From an uncultured Ruminococcus sp. (GTDB lineage: Bacteria > Bacillota > Clostridia > Oscillospirales > Ruminococcaceae): a stretch of DNA of 6,182 nucleotides. Numbering within the stretch: position 1 is the first letter of the stretch; the number at the start of each line of letters is the position of its first letter. Positions 1-6,182 of this stretch are shown here, piece by piece. A model generated the notes under the pieces. That model did no database searches. It worked only from the letters and a program-made list of their open reading frames with translations, and had not been told where the DNA came from. The translations under genes were made by a program, and so were the position numbers. The DNA lies in assembly GCA_900551505.1 (NCBI GenBank), contig URWK01000081.1:1-6182 (forward strand), given 5' to 3'.

Positions 1-45
1 GGGGGGCCGCCGCCCGCCGCGCCCCCGCCCCCCCCCCCCCCCCCC
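1..45. repeat. Low-complexity G/C-only contig end, probably artefactual
   Basis: Every base is G or C, finishing in a run of 18 C at 28-45, and composition switches abruptly to ordinary moderate-GC sequence at position 46. Nothing in the neighbouring genes has a similar composition. The simplest reading is a sequencing or assembly artefact at a contig end. It carries no supportable gene, and the 24 bases between it and the flippase stop codon (46-69) show no recognisable terminator. Confidence 0.8.
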
Positions 46-69
46 ACAACTTAAAGGTACGGGAAAGTA

Positions 70-1677
70 TCATCGTAAGAGGAACATCGAAACGAGGTAT
101 ATTATACCGCCACAGCCGACAGACAGTATAAGCGACAGGGAATTGCCGAGAGTGGCGGAAGTAAGGTTATTGCAGAGGACAGCGGAAACCGTACACAGAA
201 CCGAAGAATAAGCCACAGGCAAAAAGATTTTTGCGATATGTAATTTTACGCCCGTTTCCCTGACGAAGCACACCAGCGACAGCACAAGAATTACAGCATA
301 ACAAAGTGCTGTAGAGATTGAAGCCCCCGAAACATTTATTTCGGGAACAGGCACAAGAACCAGATTGCCGGCAAGCTTAACAACTACACCCACAAGCATT
401 ATTTTTACAGGCAAGTCGGCACGTCCGACCGCTTGTAACATACTGAACACGGGAAACGACAAGCAAAGCAGAATTACAGCTATGCCGAGAAATGAGAGGC
501 TTCTGTAAGACACAAGAATTTCCGCAGTCCTTGACGGGTAGAGGAATAATAAAATCTGCCTTGAGAGAAAGCACATTCCAAGCCCTGACGGAACAGCGAT
601 AAAGGCGGTAGCCTTCAGGGCGGAACGTGAATTTTCCGCAAGCTTTTCAATATTTTTTTCGGCGTGAGCTTCCGCAACAGACGGAATAACGCCTTTACCG
701 AACATATTTGTTATTGACGGTACGAGATTAAAAACCGTTATGGCAAGTCCGTTAAAAGAACCGTATACGAAATTCGGAAATTCCGTGGGTGAAATTCCCG
801 TTGGCATGAAGTTCTCTGCAAAGTATTGCGGAAAGCGTTCTACCGCTCTTTCAAGGCACTTCATAATCGTGAGCAGGTCTGTAAGAGAAGTTAAATTTGT
901 GACCAGTGAACCGACTGACACGGGAATAAGCACCGAAAAAATTTGTTTGAGAATGGTTTTGCGTGGCATAACGGTTTTATCATTCTCAATCATGCTTTTT
1001 GAAATTCCGTCACCGCCGAATTTGTCACGGATTATCAGAAAGAACATTCCGGCAAAAGACGAAAGAGTTATTCCGAGAACCGCCATAGCCGAACAAGCCG
1101 TTACAAGTTCCGTACCTTCCGGAAAGTATTCAAGAACCCATGGATTTTCCGCAGTATACAGGCACAGCCCAAGCCCGCAGAAGAGTTTAACCAGTGCTTC
1201 TATGAGTTGCGAAACGGCTGTAGGATACATATTTTTCAGTCCTTCATAATAGCCACGGTAAACCGACATTATGCACCCGAACAACACTGACGGGGCTATT
1301 AACATAATGCACACAAAGGCTTGTTTGTCGTTCATCGTGGAAATGGCGAAAGGCTTTGAGAGCAAGCCTATGAACAGACTCCCGATAAGCCCTATTACCG
1401 AAAACAGAAGCAGACTTATATTTTTAATACGCCTTACATTCCTGTACTGCCCGAATGCCGATTGTTCAGCAACTTGTTTTGCAATTGCCGTGGTAAGCCC
1501 CGTTACCGTAACGGCGTACACGGGAAGAAAAAGCCCATAGGCAGAACTGAAATAGCCCATGCCTGTCCCCCCAAGTGTATTCGTAAGGGGGATTTTAAAA
1601 AATGCCCCGATAACTTTCGCTATAATCGCAGATGCAATAAGAATAACCGAACCTTTGAGGAAGTCCTGCTTTTTCAA
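70..1677 (-). CDS. SpoVB/MurJ-like polysaccharide biosynthesis flippase (MOP superfamily)
   Basis: This is a 535-residue multi-pass inner-membrane protein of the MATE-like MOP superfamily. Relatives (SpoVB, YabM, MurJ) move lipid-linked cell-wall or polysaccharide precursors across the membrane; SpoVB is needed for spore cortex synthesis. Family signatures run the whole length: K21/G24 with I29-P30-L31 and the glycine-rich LGGTGMG at 35-41; GLTTAIAKQVAE at 60-71; RGYYEGLKNMYPTAVSQLIE at 141-160; IPVSVGSL at 251-258; the NLVPSITNMFGKGVIPSVAEA segment at 317-337; the LQAVGRADLPVK segment at 414-425; and GASIST at 451-456. The many hydrophobic segments fit about 14 membrane spans. The start is TTG at 1675-1677, chosen because AAAAGGGG (1686-1693) lies 8 nt upstream, the first residues match the family N-terminus, and the next Met is residue 40. 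The stop follows the last membrane span directly and lies close to the doubtful contig end, so a few C-terminal residues could be missing. Whether it acts in sporulation or in vegetative wall synthesis is not decided by sequence. Confidence 0.9.
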   Translation of the reverse strand: MKKQDFLKGSVILIASAIIAKVIGAFFKIPLTNTLGGTGMGYFSSAYGLFLPVYAVTVTGLTTAIAKQVAEQSAFGQYRNVRRIKNISLLLFSVIGLIGSLFIGLLSKPFAISTMNDKQAFVCIMLIAPSVLFGCIMSVYRGYYEGLKNMYPTAVSQLIEALVKLFCGLGLCLYTAENPWVLEYFPEGTELVTACSAMAVLGITLSSFAGMFFLIIRDKFGGDGISKSMIENDKTVMPRKTILKQIFSVLIPVSVGSLVTNLTSLTDLLTIMKCLERAVERFPQYFAENFMPTGISPTEFPNFVYGSFNGLAITVFNLVPSITNMFGKGVIPSVAEAHAEKNIEKLAENSRSALKATAFIAVPSGLGMCFLSRQILLFLYPSRTAEILVSYRSLSFLGIAVILLCLSFPVFSMLQAVGRADLPVKIMLVGVVVKLAGNLVLVPVPEINVSGASISTALCYAVILVLSLVCFVRETGVKLHIAKIFLPVAYSSVLCTVSAVLCNNLTSATLGNSLSLILSVGCGGIIYLVSMFLLR

Positions 1678-1685
1678 AAAATCAG

Positions 1686-1693
1686 CCCCTTTT
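1686..1693 (-). promoter_or_regulatory. Ribosome binding site for the TTG-started flippase
   Basis: On the minus strand this reads AAAAGGGG and sits 8 nt before the TTG initiation codon at 1675-1677. It decides the start, because no ATG or GTG in frame nearby has a comparable site. The distal half of the site lies inside one arm of the 1691-1709 palindrome. Confidence 0.75.
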
Positions 1694-1709
1694 ATATATT
1701 ATATATAAA
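1691..1709. repeat. 19-bp perfect AT palindrome in the divergent intergenic region
   Basis: TTTATATAT at 1691-1699 and ATATATAAA at 1701-1709 are exact reverse complements around one central base. The element contains no G or C. On the minus strand its centre (1698-1703) reads TATAAT, so it could include the -10 element of the flippase promoter, though no good -35 partner is visible; the best alternative is TTTCGG, 17 nt, TATATA. It touches the flippase ribosome binding site. It could be an operator, a promoter core, or simply a chance product of an AT-rich spacer. Confidence 0.5.
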
Positions 1710-1715
1710 TTTATG

Positions 1716-1744
1716 TTGCCGAAACCGAAAATATGTGATATAAT
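1716..1744 (+). promoter_or_regulatory. Sigma-A-type extended -10 promoter for the aminotransferase operon
   Basis: TTGCCG (1716-1721) serves as -35 and a consensus TATAAT (1739-1744) as -10, with a 17-nt spacer. A TG at 1736-1737 one base before the -10 makes it an extended -10 promoter. Transcription would start near 1751, giving a leader of about 50 nt before the ATG at 1804. That leader is too short for a T-box or similar riboswitch, so trpS downstream does not appear to be T-box controlled from here. Confidence 0.8.
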
Positions 1745-1803
1745 CTTAGTTGTGACGATTAAGAAATGACGTAACTCAATCAAAATTAAAGGAGCATTGA
1801 AAT

Positions 1804-3000
1804 ATGGACTATATTTTTTCCCAGAAAGTTTCACAATTACAGCCGTCTGCAATCCGTGAAATCCTTAAATTTACAAGTGACCCGTCAGTAATTTCTTTCG
1901 CAGCGGGAAATCCTGCACCGGAAGCTTTTCCGGTTGAAGAAGTAAACAAAATTTCAAAAGAAGTTCTTACAGAAAATCCGATACTTGCATTGCAGTATAA
2001 CATTACAGAAGGTTATACACCGCTCAGAAACACACTTAAAAAGCTTATGGAAGAAAGAGGTTGTTTCGACCCTGAACGAGATGACCTTATCATTACTTCG
2101 GGAGCTCAGCAGGCTAATGAACTTTCCTGCAAGGTTCTTTGTGATGAGGGCGACACCCTTATTTGTGAAGCACCAAGCTTCATAGGTTCTCTCAATTCCT
2201 TTAAGTCATACAAGACAAATATTATAGGCGTTGAGCTGGAAAATGACGGCATAAACATTGAAAAACTCGAAGAAACTTTAAAGGCTAATCCTAAGACAAA
2301 GCTTATATATCTCATTCCGAATTTCCAGAACCCGACAGGAAATACAATGTCGTTTGAAAAGAGAAAAGCTGTATACGAACTCGCAAAGAAGTACGGTGCG
2401 GTAATCCTTGAAGACAATCCGTACGGCGATTTGAGATTTGCAGGTGAGAATGTACCTTCAATCAAGACTCTTGACAAGGACGGAATAGTTATTTACACAG
2501 GCACTTTCTCGAAGATACTCGCTCCGGGACTCAGAGTAGGCTATGTTGTCGCTCCAAAGGAAATCATTCAGAAAATTGTTGTCTGCAAGCAGTTATCCGA
2601 ATTTAACACAAAAATATGGGCTCAGGTTATCTGCGAAAAGTTCCTTGAAGAATACGACCTTGAAGAACACCTTGCGAAAATCAGAAAAGTTTACGAAAGA
2701 AAGTGTAATCTTATGCTTGACCTGATGGACAAACATTTTTCAAAGAAGATAGAGTACACCAGACCGCAGGGAGGATTGTTCATCTGGGCAACACTTCCGC
2801 AGGGCAGCGATATGCCTGCATTCTGCAAGAAAGCTGTTCAGGATTACAAAATTGCCGTAGTTCCGGGAAATGCTTTCACAGTAAACGACACAGACCCGAC
2901 AACTTCATTCAGACTTAATTTCTCAACCCCTACAGACGAACAGATTACTAAGGGTTGCGAAATCCTCGGCAAAATGACCAAGGAAATGCTGGGCGACTGA
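1804..3000 (+). CDS. PLP-dependent aminotransferase, class I/II (LysN/ARO8-like)
   Basis: This 398-residue cytosolic enzyme is a fold-type-I PLP aminotransferase that should transfer an amino group between an amino acid and a 2-oxoacid. Visible signatures are the N-terminal FAAGNPAPEAFP (32-43), QYNITEGYTPLR (64-75) lining the active site, the cofactor phosphate-binding SGAQQA (99-104), NPTG (176-179) with N176, EDNPYGDLRF (203-212) with D204 and Y207 contacting the PLP ring, TGTFSKILAPGLRVGY (232-247) with K237 as the Schiff-base lysine, and R370 in FRLNF for the substrate carboxylate. The pattern matches the COG1167 group (2-aminoadipate, aromatic or branched-chain aminotransferases and the catalytic half of MocR regulators). 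There is no N-terminal GntR-type DNA-binding domain, so it is an enzyme rather than a MocR regulator. Substrate cannot be assigned. AAAGGAG (1788-1794) precedes the ATG by 9 nt. It ends with tandem stops TGA TAA and is the first gene of a probable operon with the next two genes. Confidence 0.92.
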   Translation: MDYIFSQKVSQLQPSAIREILKFTSDPSVISFAAGNPAPEAFPVEEVNKISKEVLTENPILALQYNITEGYTPLRNTLKKLMEERGCFDPERDDLIITSGAQQANELSCKVLCDEGDTLICEAPSFIGSLNSFKSYKTNIIGVELENDGINIEKLEETLKANPKTKLIYLIPNFQNPTGNTMSFEKRKAVYELAKKYGAVILEDNPYGDLRFAGENVPSIKTLDKDGIVIYTGTFSKILAPGLRVGYVVAPKEIIQKIVVCKQLSEFNTKIWAQVICEKFLEEYDLEEHLAKIRKVYERKCNLMLDLMDKHFSKKIEYTRPQGGLFIWATLPQGSDMPAFCKKAVQDYKIAVVPGNAFTVNDTDPTTSFRLNFSTPTDEQITKGCEILGKMTKEMLGD

Positions 3001-3042
3001 TAAGACTTATAAAAAAATTAAATTCAGAAAGGAAGTCAGAAC

Positions 3043-3582
3043 ATGGCTATAAGAAGAACCACCCCGAGAGACAGATACGGAGTGTGTGAACAGTACCTTG
3101 CAACCAGAATAAGAGCTTTGACAATGCCACCTTCGGCAATAAGAATAAGGCTTACCGCAGATGACCAGGTTTACGGTGCTGTAGTTGATATGCCGATGAG
3201 TGAAAACCTGCTTACAACACTTGTGGCATACATGAGCGGTACGGCAAACCTTTACTTCAACACAGGCGGCGGAATGGTAGGAGCAGGCCCTAAGTATAAG
3301 AGCGTTGAACAGGCTGCGAAAGCTTTCATGCTCAATGCCGGCAAAGTTCTCCCACAGTGCAAGAGAGTAACTTACTATGACCTCCCTGCCGAAAGAACTC
3401 ATTATATTTATCTCATGGCAAGACGTGGCGTTTACAAGATGGAGATTAACCCCGAAAATATTATGGCTGAAACCCCTGAAAAAAGAATGATATTCAGACT
3501 TTATCAGAATCTTCTCAGAGAACTGAGAATGGCACAGCTTAAAGACAAAGCCGAACAGCCACCGATTGTACAAATCAAGTAA
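3043..3582 (+). CDS. Conserved-looking protein of unknown function (179 aa)
   Basis: I do not recognise the family. The product is soluble, with no signal peptide or membrane segment, and rich in Arg and Met. It has a basic N-terminus (RRTTPRDR, 4-11), a probable beta/alpha region at 33-65, a glycine-rich stretch NTGGGMVGAG (73-82) that could be a flexible loop, a helix near 87-99, a tyrosine-rich beta region (TYYDLPAERTHYIYLMARRG, 110-129) and a long charged C-terminal helix (144-170). There is no Walker A motif, zinc-binding cysteine cluster (only C15 and C106) or helix-turn-helix that I can see. AAAGGAAG (3028-3035) lies 7 nt before the ATG, 42 bp separate it from the aminotransferase stop, and 16 bp separate it from the trpS start, so co-transcription is likely. 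The plus strand is preferred over a long antisense reading frame because of the ribosome binding site, operon position and balanced composition. Confidence 0.75.
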   Translation: MAIRRTTPRDRYGVCEQYLATRIRALTMPPSAIRIRLTADDQVYGAVVDMPMSENLLTTLVAYMSGTANLYFNTGGGMVGAGPKYKSVEQAAKAFMLNAGKVLPQCKRVTYYDLPAERTHYIYLMARRGVYKMEINPENIMAETPEKRMIFRLYQNLLRELRMAQLKDKAEQPPIVQIK

Positions 3583-3598
3583 AGCGAGGCAATTTCAG

Positions 3599-4603
3599 AT
3601 GTTCGATAAGGAAAAAAAGATTATATTCAGCGGTATTCAGCCAACAGGAACTTTCACACTCGGAAACTATATCGGAGCAGTGAGAAATTGGGGGAAGCTT
3701 CAGGAAGAATATAACTGTATATACTCAATCGTAAATATGCACGCTATTACAGTAAGGCAAGACCCTGCTAAATTGCGTCAGAATACACTTCAGGCATATG
3801 CACTTGTAATGGCTTGCGGAGTAGACCCCGAAAAATCAATACTCTTCATACAGAGCCATGTAAAGACCCATGCGGAAATGAACTGGATACTTTCATGCTG
3901 TACACAGTTCGGGGAACTTTCGAGAATGACGCAGTTCAAGGATAAGTCGGCTAAACACCCTGACGACATAAATGCGGGACTTTTCACATATCCGGTACTT
4001 ATGGCAGGGGATATATTGCTTTACAATGCCGACCTTGTGCCGGTGGGAATAGACCAGAAACAGCATCTTGAACTTGCAAGGAATGTGGCACAGAGATTCA
4101 ATAACCGTTACAGTCCTACTTTCACCATTCCGGAAGCTTACATTCCTGAAGTGGGGGCAAAGGTTATGTCACTTCAAGACCCTACTAAGAAAATGTCCAA
4201 GTCGGAAGAAAATCCGAATGCCTGCATACTCATTCTCGATGATGAAGATACTATTATAAGAAAATTCAAGAGAGCAGTTACCGACAGCGGTTCGGAAGTC
4301 CGTTACGGCGAAGGTAAAGACGGCATCAACAACCTTATGACAATTTACTCCATCGTTACGGGCAAAGGCTTTGATGAAATCGAAAGAGAATTTGACGGCA
4401 AGGGTTACGGCGATTTCAAAGTTGCCGTAGGTGAAGCAGTTGCAGACCACCTTAAACCTGTAAGGGAAAATTTCGCAAAGTATATGGCTGACAAAGCTTA
4501 TCTCAAGGAATGTTACATGAGAGGTGCGGAGCAGGCACTCAGAATTTCACAGAAAACTCTCAGCAAAGCATACAGAAAAGTCGGTTTTGTTGATGAAAGA
4601 TAA
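3599..4603 (+). CDS. trpS: Tryptophanyl-tRNA synthetase
   Basis: This class Ic aminoacyl-tRNA synthetase charges tRNA-Trp with tryptophan in an ATP-dependent reaction in the cytosol. The 334 residues match the usual bacterial length. The HIGH-equivalent region is SGIQPTGTFTLGNYIGA (11-27), the KMSKS loop is at 198-202 within DPTKKMSKS, and the indole-recognising aspartate is expected at D138 in AGDILLYNADLVPVG. QFKDKSAKH (112-120), DQKQHLELARN (152-162) and the C-terminal GKGYGDFK (267-274) are also typical. I place the start at ATG 3599 because GAGG (3586-3589) is 9 nt upstream and the protein then begins just before the Rossmann fold, as in relatives. A longer form from TTG 3566 would overlap the preceding gene by 17 bp, lacks a ribosome binding site and adds 11 unconserved-looking residues. 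Third gene of the rightward unit; no T-box leader is present immediately upstream. Confidence 0.97.
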   Translation: MFDKEKKIIFSGIQPTGTFTLGNYIGAVRNWGKLQEEYNCIYSIVNMHAITVRQDPAKLRQNTLQAYALVMACGVDPEKSILFIQSHVKTHAEMNWILSCCTQFGELSRMTQFKDKSAKHPDDINAGLFTYPVLMAGDILLYNADLVPVGIDQKQHLELARNVAQRFNNRYSPTFTIPEAYIPEVGAKVMSLQDPTKKMSKSEENPNACILILDDEDTIIRKFKRAVTDSGSEVRYGEGKDGINNLMTIYSIVTGKGFDEIEREFDGKGYGDFKVAVGEAVADHLKPVRENFAKYMADKAYLKECYMRGAEQALRISQKTLSKAYRKVGFVDER

Positions 4604-4664
4604 GCCCTTTTTATAGTTTTTGCTCAATATATTATGGCAAAATCAACAAAATTCAAAAAAGTGC

Positions 4665-4698
4665 TTGCAATTTTAACGATAATAGGTTAGTATATAAT
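4665..4698 (+). promoter_or_regulatory. Probable sigma-A promoter for mazG-hup-rqcP
   Basis: The 124-bp gap between trpS and mazG contains TTGCAA (4665-4670), and 17 nt further TAGTAT (4688-4693). An overlapping perfect TATAAT (4693-4698) is 22 nt from TTGCAA, too far, but pairs with TTTTAA (4671-4676) at 16 nt. Either arrangement would start transcription some 20-30 nt before the mazG ATG. The exact -35/-10 pairing is unresolved. There is no strong terminator between trpS and this site, so read-through from upstream may also contribute. Confidence 0.6.
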
Positions 4699-4727
4699 AC
4701 TGTAGGGAAACCAGAAGGGGCATAGAT

Positions 4728-5528
4728 ATGATTGTTTTTGAGCAAAAGAACTCTTATGATATTGATGACCTGATTGAGATTGTAAAACTTCTCAGAAGCG
4801 AAGACGGCTGTCCTTGGGACAAGGTTCAGACTCACAAGTCCGTACGCAAGGACTTTATAGAGGAAACTTATGAAGCCGTTGAAGCGATTGACCTTGAAGA
4901 TACAGACTTGCTCAGGGAAGAACTCGGAGATGTTCTGTTACAAGTTGTGTTTCACTGCCAGATTGAAAGAGAGTTTAAACACTTTGAATTTTCCGACATA
5001 TGCGATGAGCTTTGTAAGAAATTAATTGTGCGACACCCTCATGTTTTCGGAGATGTAAAGGCTGACAACGTGGAGAAAGTCCTCAGCAACTGGGACGCTA
5101 TAAAGAAAGACACCAAACATCAGGAAACTTATACGGATACCCTTGAAAGCGTTGCGAAATCCCTGCCCGCACTTATGAGGGCTCAGAAAGTCGGTAAAAG
5201 AGCTATGAGAGCAGGTCTGGACTATGCTAATCTTTCCGACACAATAGACGCTTTGCAGAGGGAACTTGACGAACTCAAAGAGGCGGTAAGAAACGGCGAT
5301 AAAGACAATATAAATGAAGAACTCGGAGATGTTCTTTTTTCCGCAACCAATGTTGCACGTCATGCGGACGCTGACGCAGAAGAACTTTTAACCGGCTCTA
5401 CGGAAAAATTTATCCGACGTTTTTCCGATATGGAAAAGCTCATCAGGCAGGACGAAAAAGATATTAAAGACCTGAATGCCGAAGAACTTGACGGATATTG
5501 GAGAAAGGTAAAGGAAAATTTCACATAA
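4728..5528 (+). CDS. mazG: Nucleoside triphosphate pyrophosphohydrolase MazG
   Basis: MazG hydrolyses nucleoside triphosphates to monophosphates and pyrophosphate, acting as a house-cleaning enzyme against aberrant nucleotides; in Escherichia coli it also affects ppGpp levels. The 266 residues contain two MazG domains. The N-terminal one has GCPWD (27-31), the Mg-binding EETYE (E45, E46, E49) and EELGD (E65, D68), followed by RHPHVFGD (102-109). The C-terminal one has DELKE (D181, E182, E185) and EELGD (E198, D201), then NVARH (208-212). Both metal-binding sets are intact. In E. coli the C-terminal domain carries the main activity. Unlike Bacillus YabN, there is no N-terminal tetrapyrrole methylase-like domain. 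AAGGGG (4715-4720) lies 7 nt before the ATG. It leads a compact unit with the HU and S4-domain genes, 22 bp from the former. Confidence 0.96.
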   Translation: MIVFEQKNSYDIDDLIEIVKLLRSEDGCPWDKVQTHKSVRKDFIEETYEAVEAIDLEDTDLLREELGDVLLQVVFHCQIEREFKHFEFSDICDELCKKLIVRHPHVFGDVKADNVEKVLSNWDAIKKDTKHQETYTDTLESVAKSLPALMRAQKVGKRAMRAGLDYANLSDTIDALQRELDELKEAVRNGDKDNINEELGDVLFSATNVARHADADAEELLTGSTEKFIRRFSDMEKLIRQDEKDIKDLNAEELDGYWRKVKENFT

Positions 5529-5550
5529 ATAAATTTCGGAGGTATAAATA

Positions 5551-5826
5551 ATGACAAAAACGGAACTTATAGCTGAAATGGCTGAAAAATCAAATTTATC
5601 AAAGAAGGACCTTGAAAAAGCACTTAAGGCTTTTACCGAAACAATTACAGAAGCTCTCGTTATCGGCGACAAGGTTCAGCTCGTTGGATTCGGTACTTTT
5701 GAAGTAAGAGACCGTAAGGCTAAAACTGCTAAAAACCCAAGAACAGGCGAAATGATTCAGGTTGAAGCAAAGAAAGCCCCTGTCTTCAAGGCAGGAAAAT
5801 CCCTCAAGGACGCTGTAAACGAATAA
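5551..5826 (+). CDS. hup: HU family DNA-binding protein
   Basis: HU is a small basic dimeric nucleoid protein that bends and compacts DNA with little sequence preference. The 91 residues equal the usual HU length. The N-terminal helices (about 3-38) form the dimer body, VGFGTFEVRDR (45-55) is the signature strand and turn, and KNPRTGE (61-67) is the tip of the DNA-binding arm, with the intercalating proline P63 at its canonical position. KAPVFKAGKSLKDAVN (75-90) is the standard C-terminal end. A strong GGAGG (5538-5542) 8 nt before the ATG suggests high translation, as expected for an abundant protein. It lies between mazG and rqcP. No separate promoter was found in the 22-bp gap, so it appears to depend on the mazG promoter unless one lies inside mazG. 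IHF is unlikely given the lineage and the HU-type arm. Confidence 0.97.
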   Translation: MTKTELIAEMAEKSNLSKKDLEKALKAFTETITEALVIGDKVQLVGFGTFEVRDRKAKTAKNPRTGEMIQVEAKKAPVFKAGKSLKDAVNE

Positions 5827-5835
5827 TTTTCAATT

Positions 5836-6078
5836 ATGCGACTTGATAAATATCTCAAGGTTTCACGTCTTATAAAACGCAGAACCGTAGCAAATTCGGC
5901 TTGTGATGCGGGAAAAATTCTTGTTAATGACAAGATTGCGAGGGCTTCTTACGAAGTTAAACCGAATGACGTTATTACAATAATGATGGGACAGAAACCG
6001 CTTTCGGTAAAAGTTATAAATGTTGCGGAAACCGTTAAAAAGGAAGACGCTACAAGCTTATACACTGTTATAGATTGA
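5836..6078 (+). CDS. rqcP: S4-domain ribosome-associated quality control protein RqcP (YabO)
   Basis: This 80-residue protein is a single S4 RNA-binding domain of the Hsp15/RqcP group. In Bacillus subtilis RqcP (YabO) binds obstructed 50S subunits with RqcH and supports the alanine tailing that marks stalled nascent chains for degradation. The signature RLDKYLKVSRLIKRRT (2-17) includes the conserved D4 and basic R11, R15 and R16 on the RNA-facing helix; AGKILVNDK (25-33) and VKPNDVITI (41-49) complete the S4 fold. Position after mazG and hup supports RqcP over the distantly related Hsp15. The ATG is 9 nt after the HU stop and that gap has no Shine-Dalgarno sequence, so translation is probably coupled to HU by re-initiation. 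The reading frame is complete and ends 27 bp before the artefactual tail. Confidence 0.93.
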   Translation: MRLDKYLKVSRLIKRRTVANSACDAGKILVNDKIARASYEVKPNDVITIMMGQKPLSVKVINVAETVKKEDATSLYTVID

Positions 6079-6105
6079 TTAACAACTTCTTTTTTTAAAT
6101 AATGT

Positions 6106-6182
<77 letters not shown>

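Noticed and set aside
740..1743. Three plus-strand reading frames inside and across the start of the flippase gene
   Set aside because: They are antisense to a gene with full-length family similarity, and show no domain or matching ribosome binding site.
1745..1803. T-box or other tryptophan-responsive leader upstream of the trpS operon
   Set aside because: The leader is only about 50 nt, with no room for a specifier stem and antiterminator, and no T-box-like sequence was seen.
2999..3018. Palindrome ATAAGACTTAT followed by seven A just after the aminotransferase
   Set aside because: The possible stem is at most 4 bp with a 3-nt loop and the run is A rather than T on the transcribed sense, so it is unlikely to terminate transcription.
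3007..3573. Long minus-strand reading frame (188 codons) opposite the unknown gene
   Set aside because: It is antisense to a gene with a ribosome binding site and operon context, and its product is unusually rich in Cys, His and Ser with no recognisable domain, as expected of a shadow frame.
4617..4643. Possible terminator hairpin after trpS (TTTTGC paired with GCAAAA)
   Set aside because: The stem is only 6 bp and mostly A-T, the loop is 13 nt and no T-run follows, so it is not a credible intrinsic terminator.
5488..5516. TTGACG near the end of mazG as a -35 element for a separate HU promoter
   Set aside because: At 15-18 nt downstream there is only AAGGAA-like sequence and nothing resembling TATAAT.

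Overview
The window looks like a chromosomal segment from a Gram-positive Firmicute, most likely a Clostridia member of the Oscillospiraceae/Ruminococcaceae type. The lineage is inferred from three things: a SpoVB-type flippase, a mazG-hup-rqcP cluster of the kind found in endospore-forming Firmicutes, and AG-rich Shine-Dalgarno sites with sigma-A-like promoters. No rRNA or tRNA gene, CRISPR array or insertion sequence is visible.

Layout. Positions 1-45 (only G and C) and 6106-6182 (runs of G, A, C, A) are low-complexity ends that look like assembly or read artefacts. On the minus strand, 70-1677 encodes a SpoVB/MurJ-like multi-pass lipid flippase with a TTG start. A 126-bp AT-rich divergent intergenic region holds a very good extended -10 promoter reading rightwards and a 19-bp palindrome next to the flippase ribosome binding site. 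The rightward unit is a fold-type-I PLP aminotransferase (1804-3000), an unrecognised 179-residue protein (3043-3582) and tryptophanyl-tRNA synthetase trpS (3599-4603). After a 124-bp gap with a probable promoter comes a second, tight unit: mazG (4728-5528), an HU gene (5551-5826) and the S4-domain gene rqcP/yabO (5836-6078). The sequence ends where yabP/yabQ/divIC-type genes would be expected.

How the genes fit together. The second unit combines nucleotide-pool cleaning (MazG), nucleoid compaction (HU) and ribosome-associated quality control (RqcP). In Bacillus subtilis the homologous neighbourhood is yabM (a SpoVB-like flippase), yabN (MazG), yabO (RqcP), yabP, yabQ, divIC, all in one direction. 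Here the flippase is divergent and separated from mazG by the aminotransferase-hypothetical-trpS block, which suggests local rearrangement. I see no convincing new system. The most open item is the 179-residue protein between the aminotransferase and trpS.
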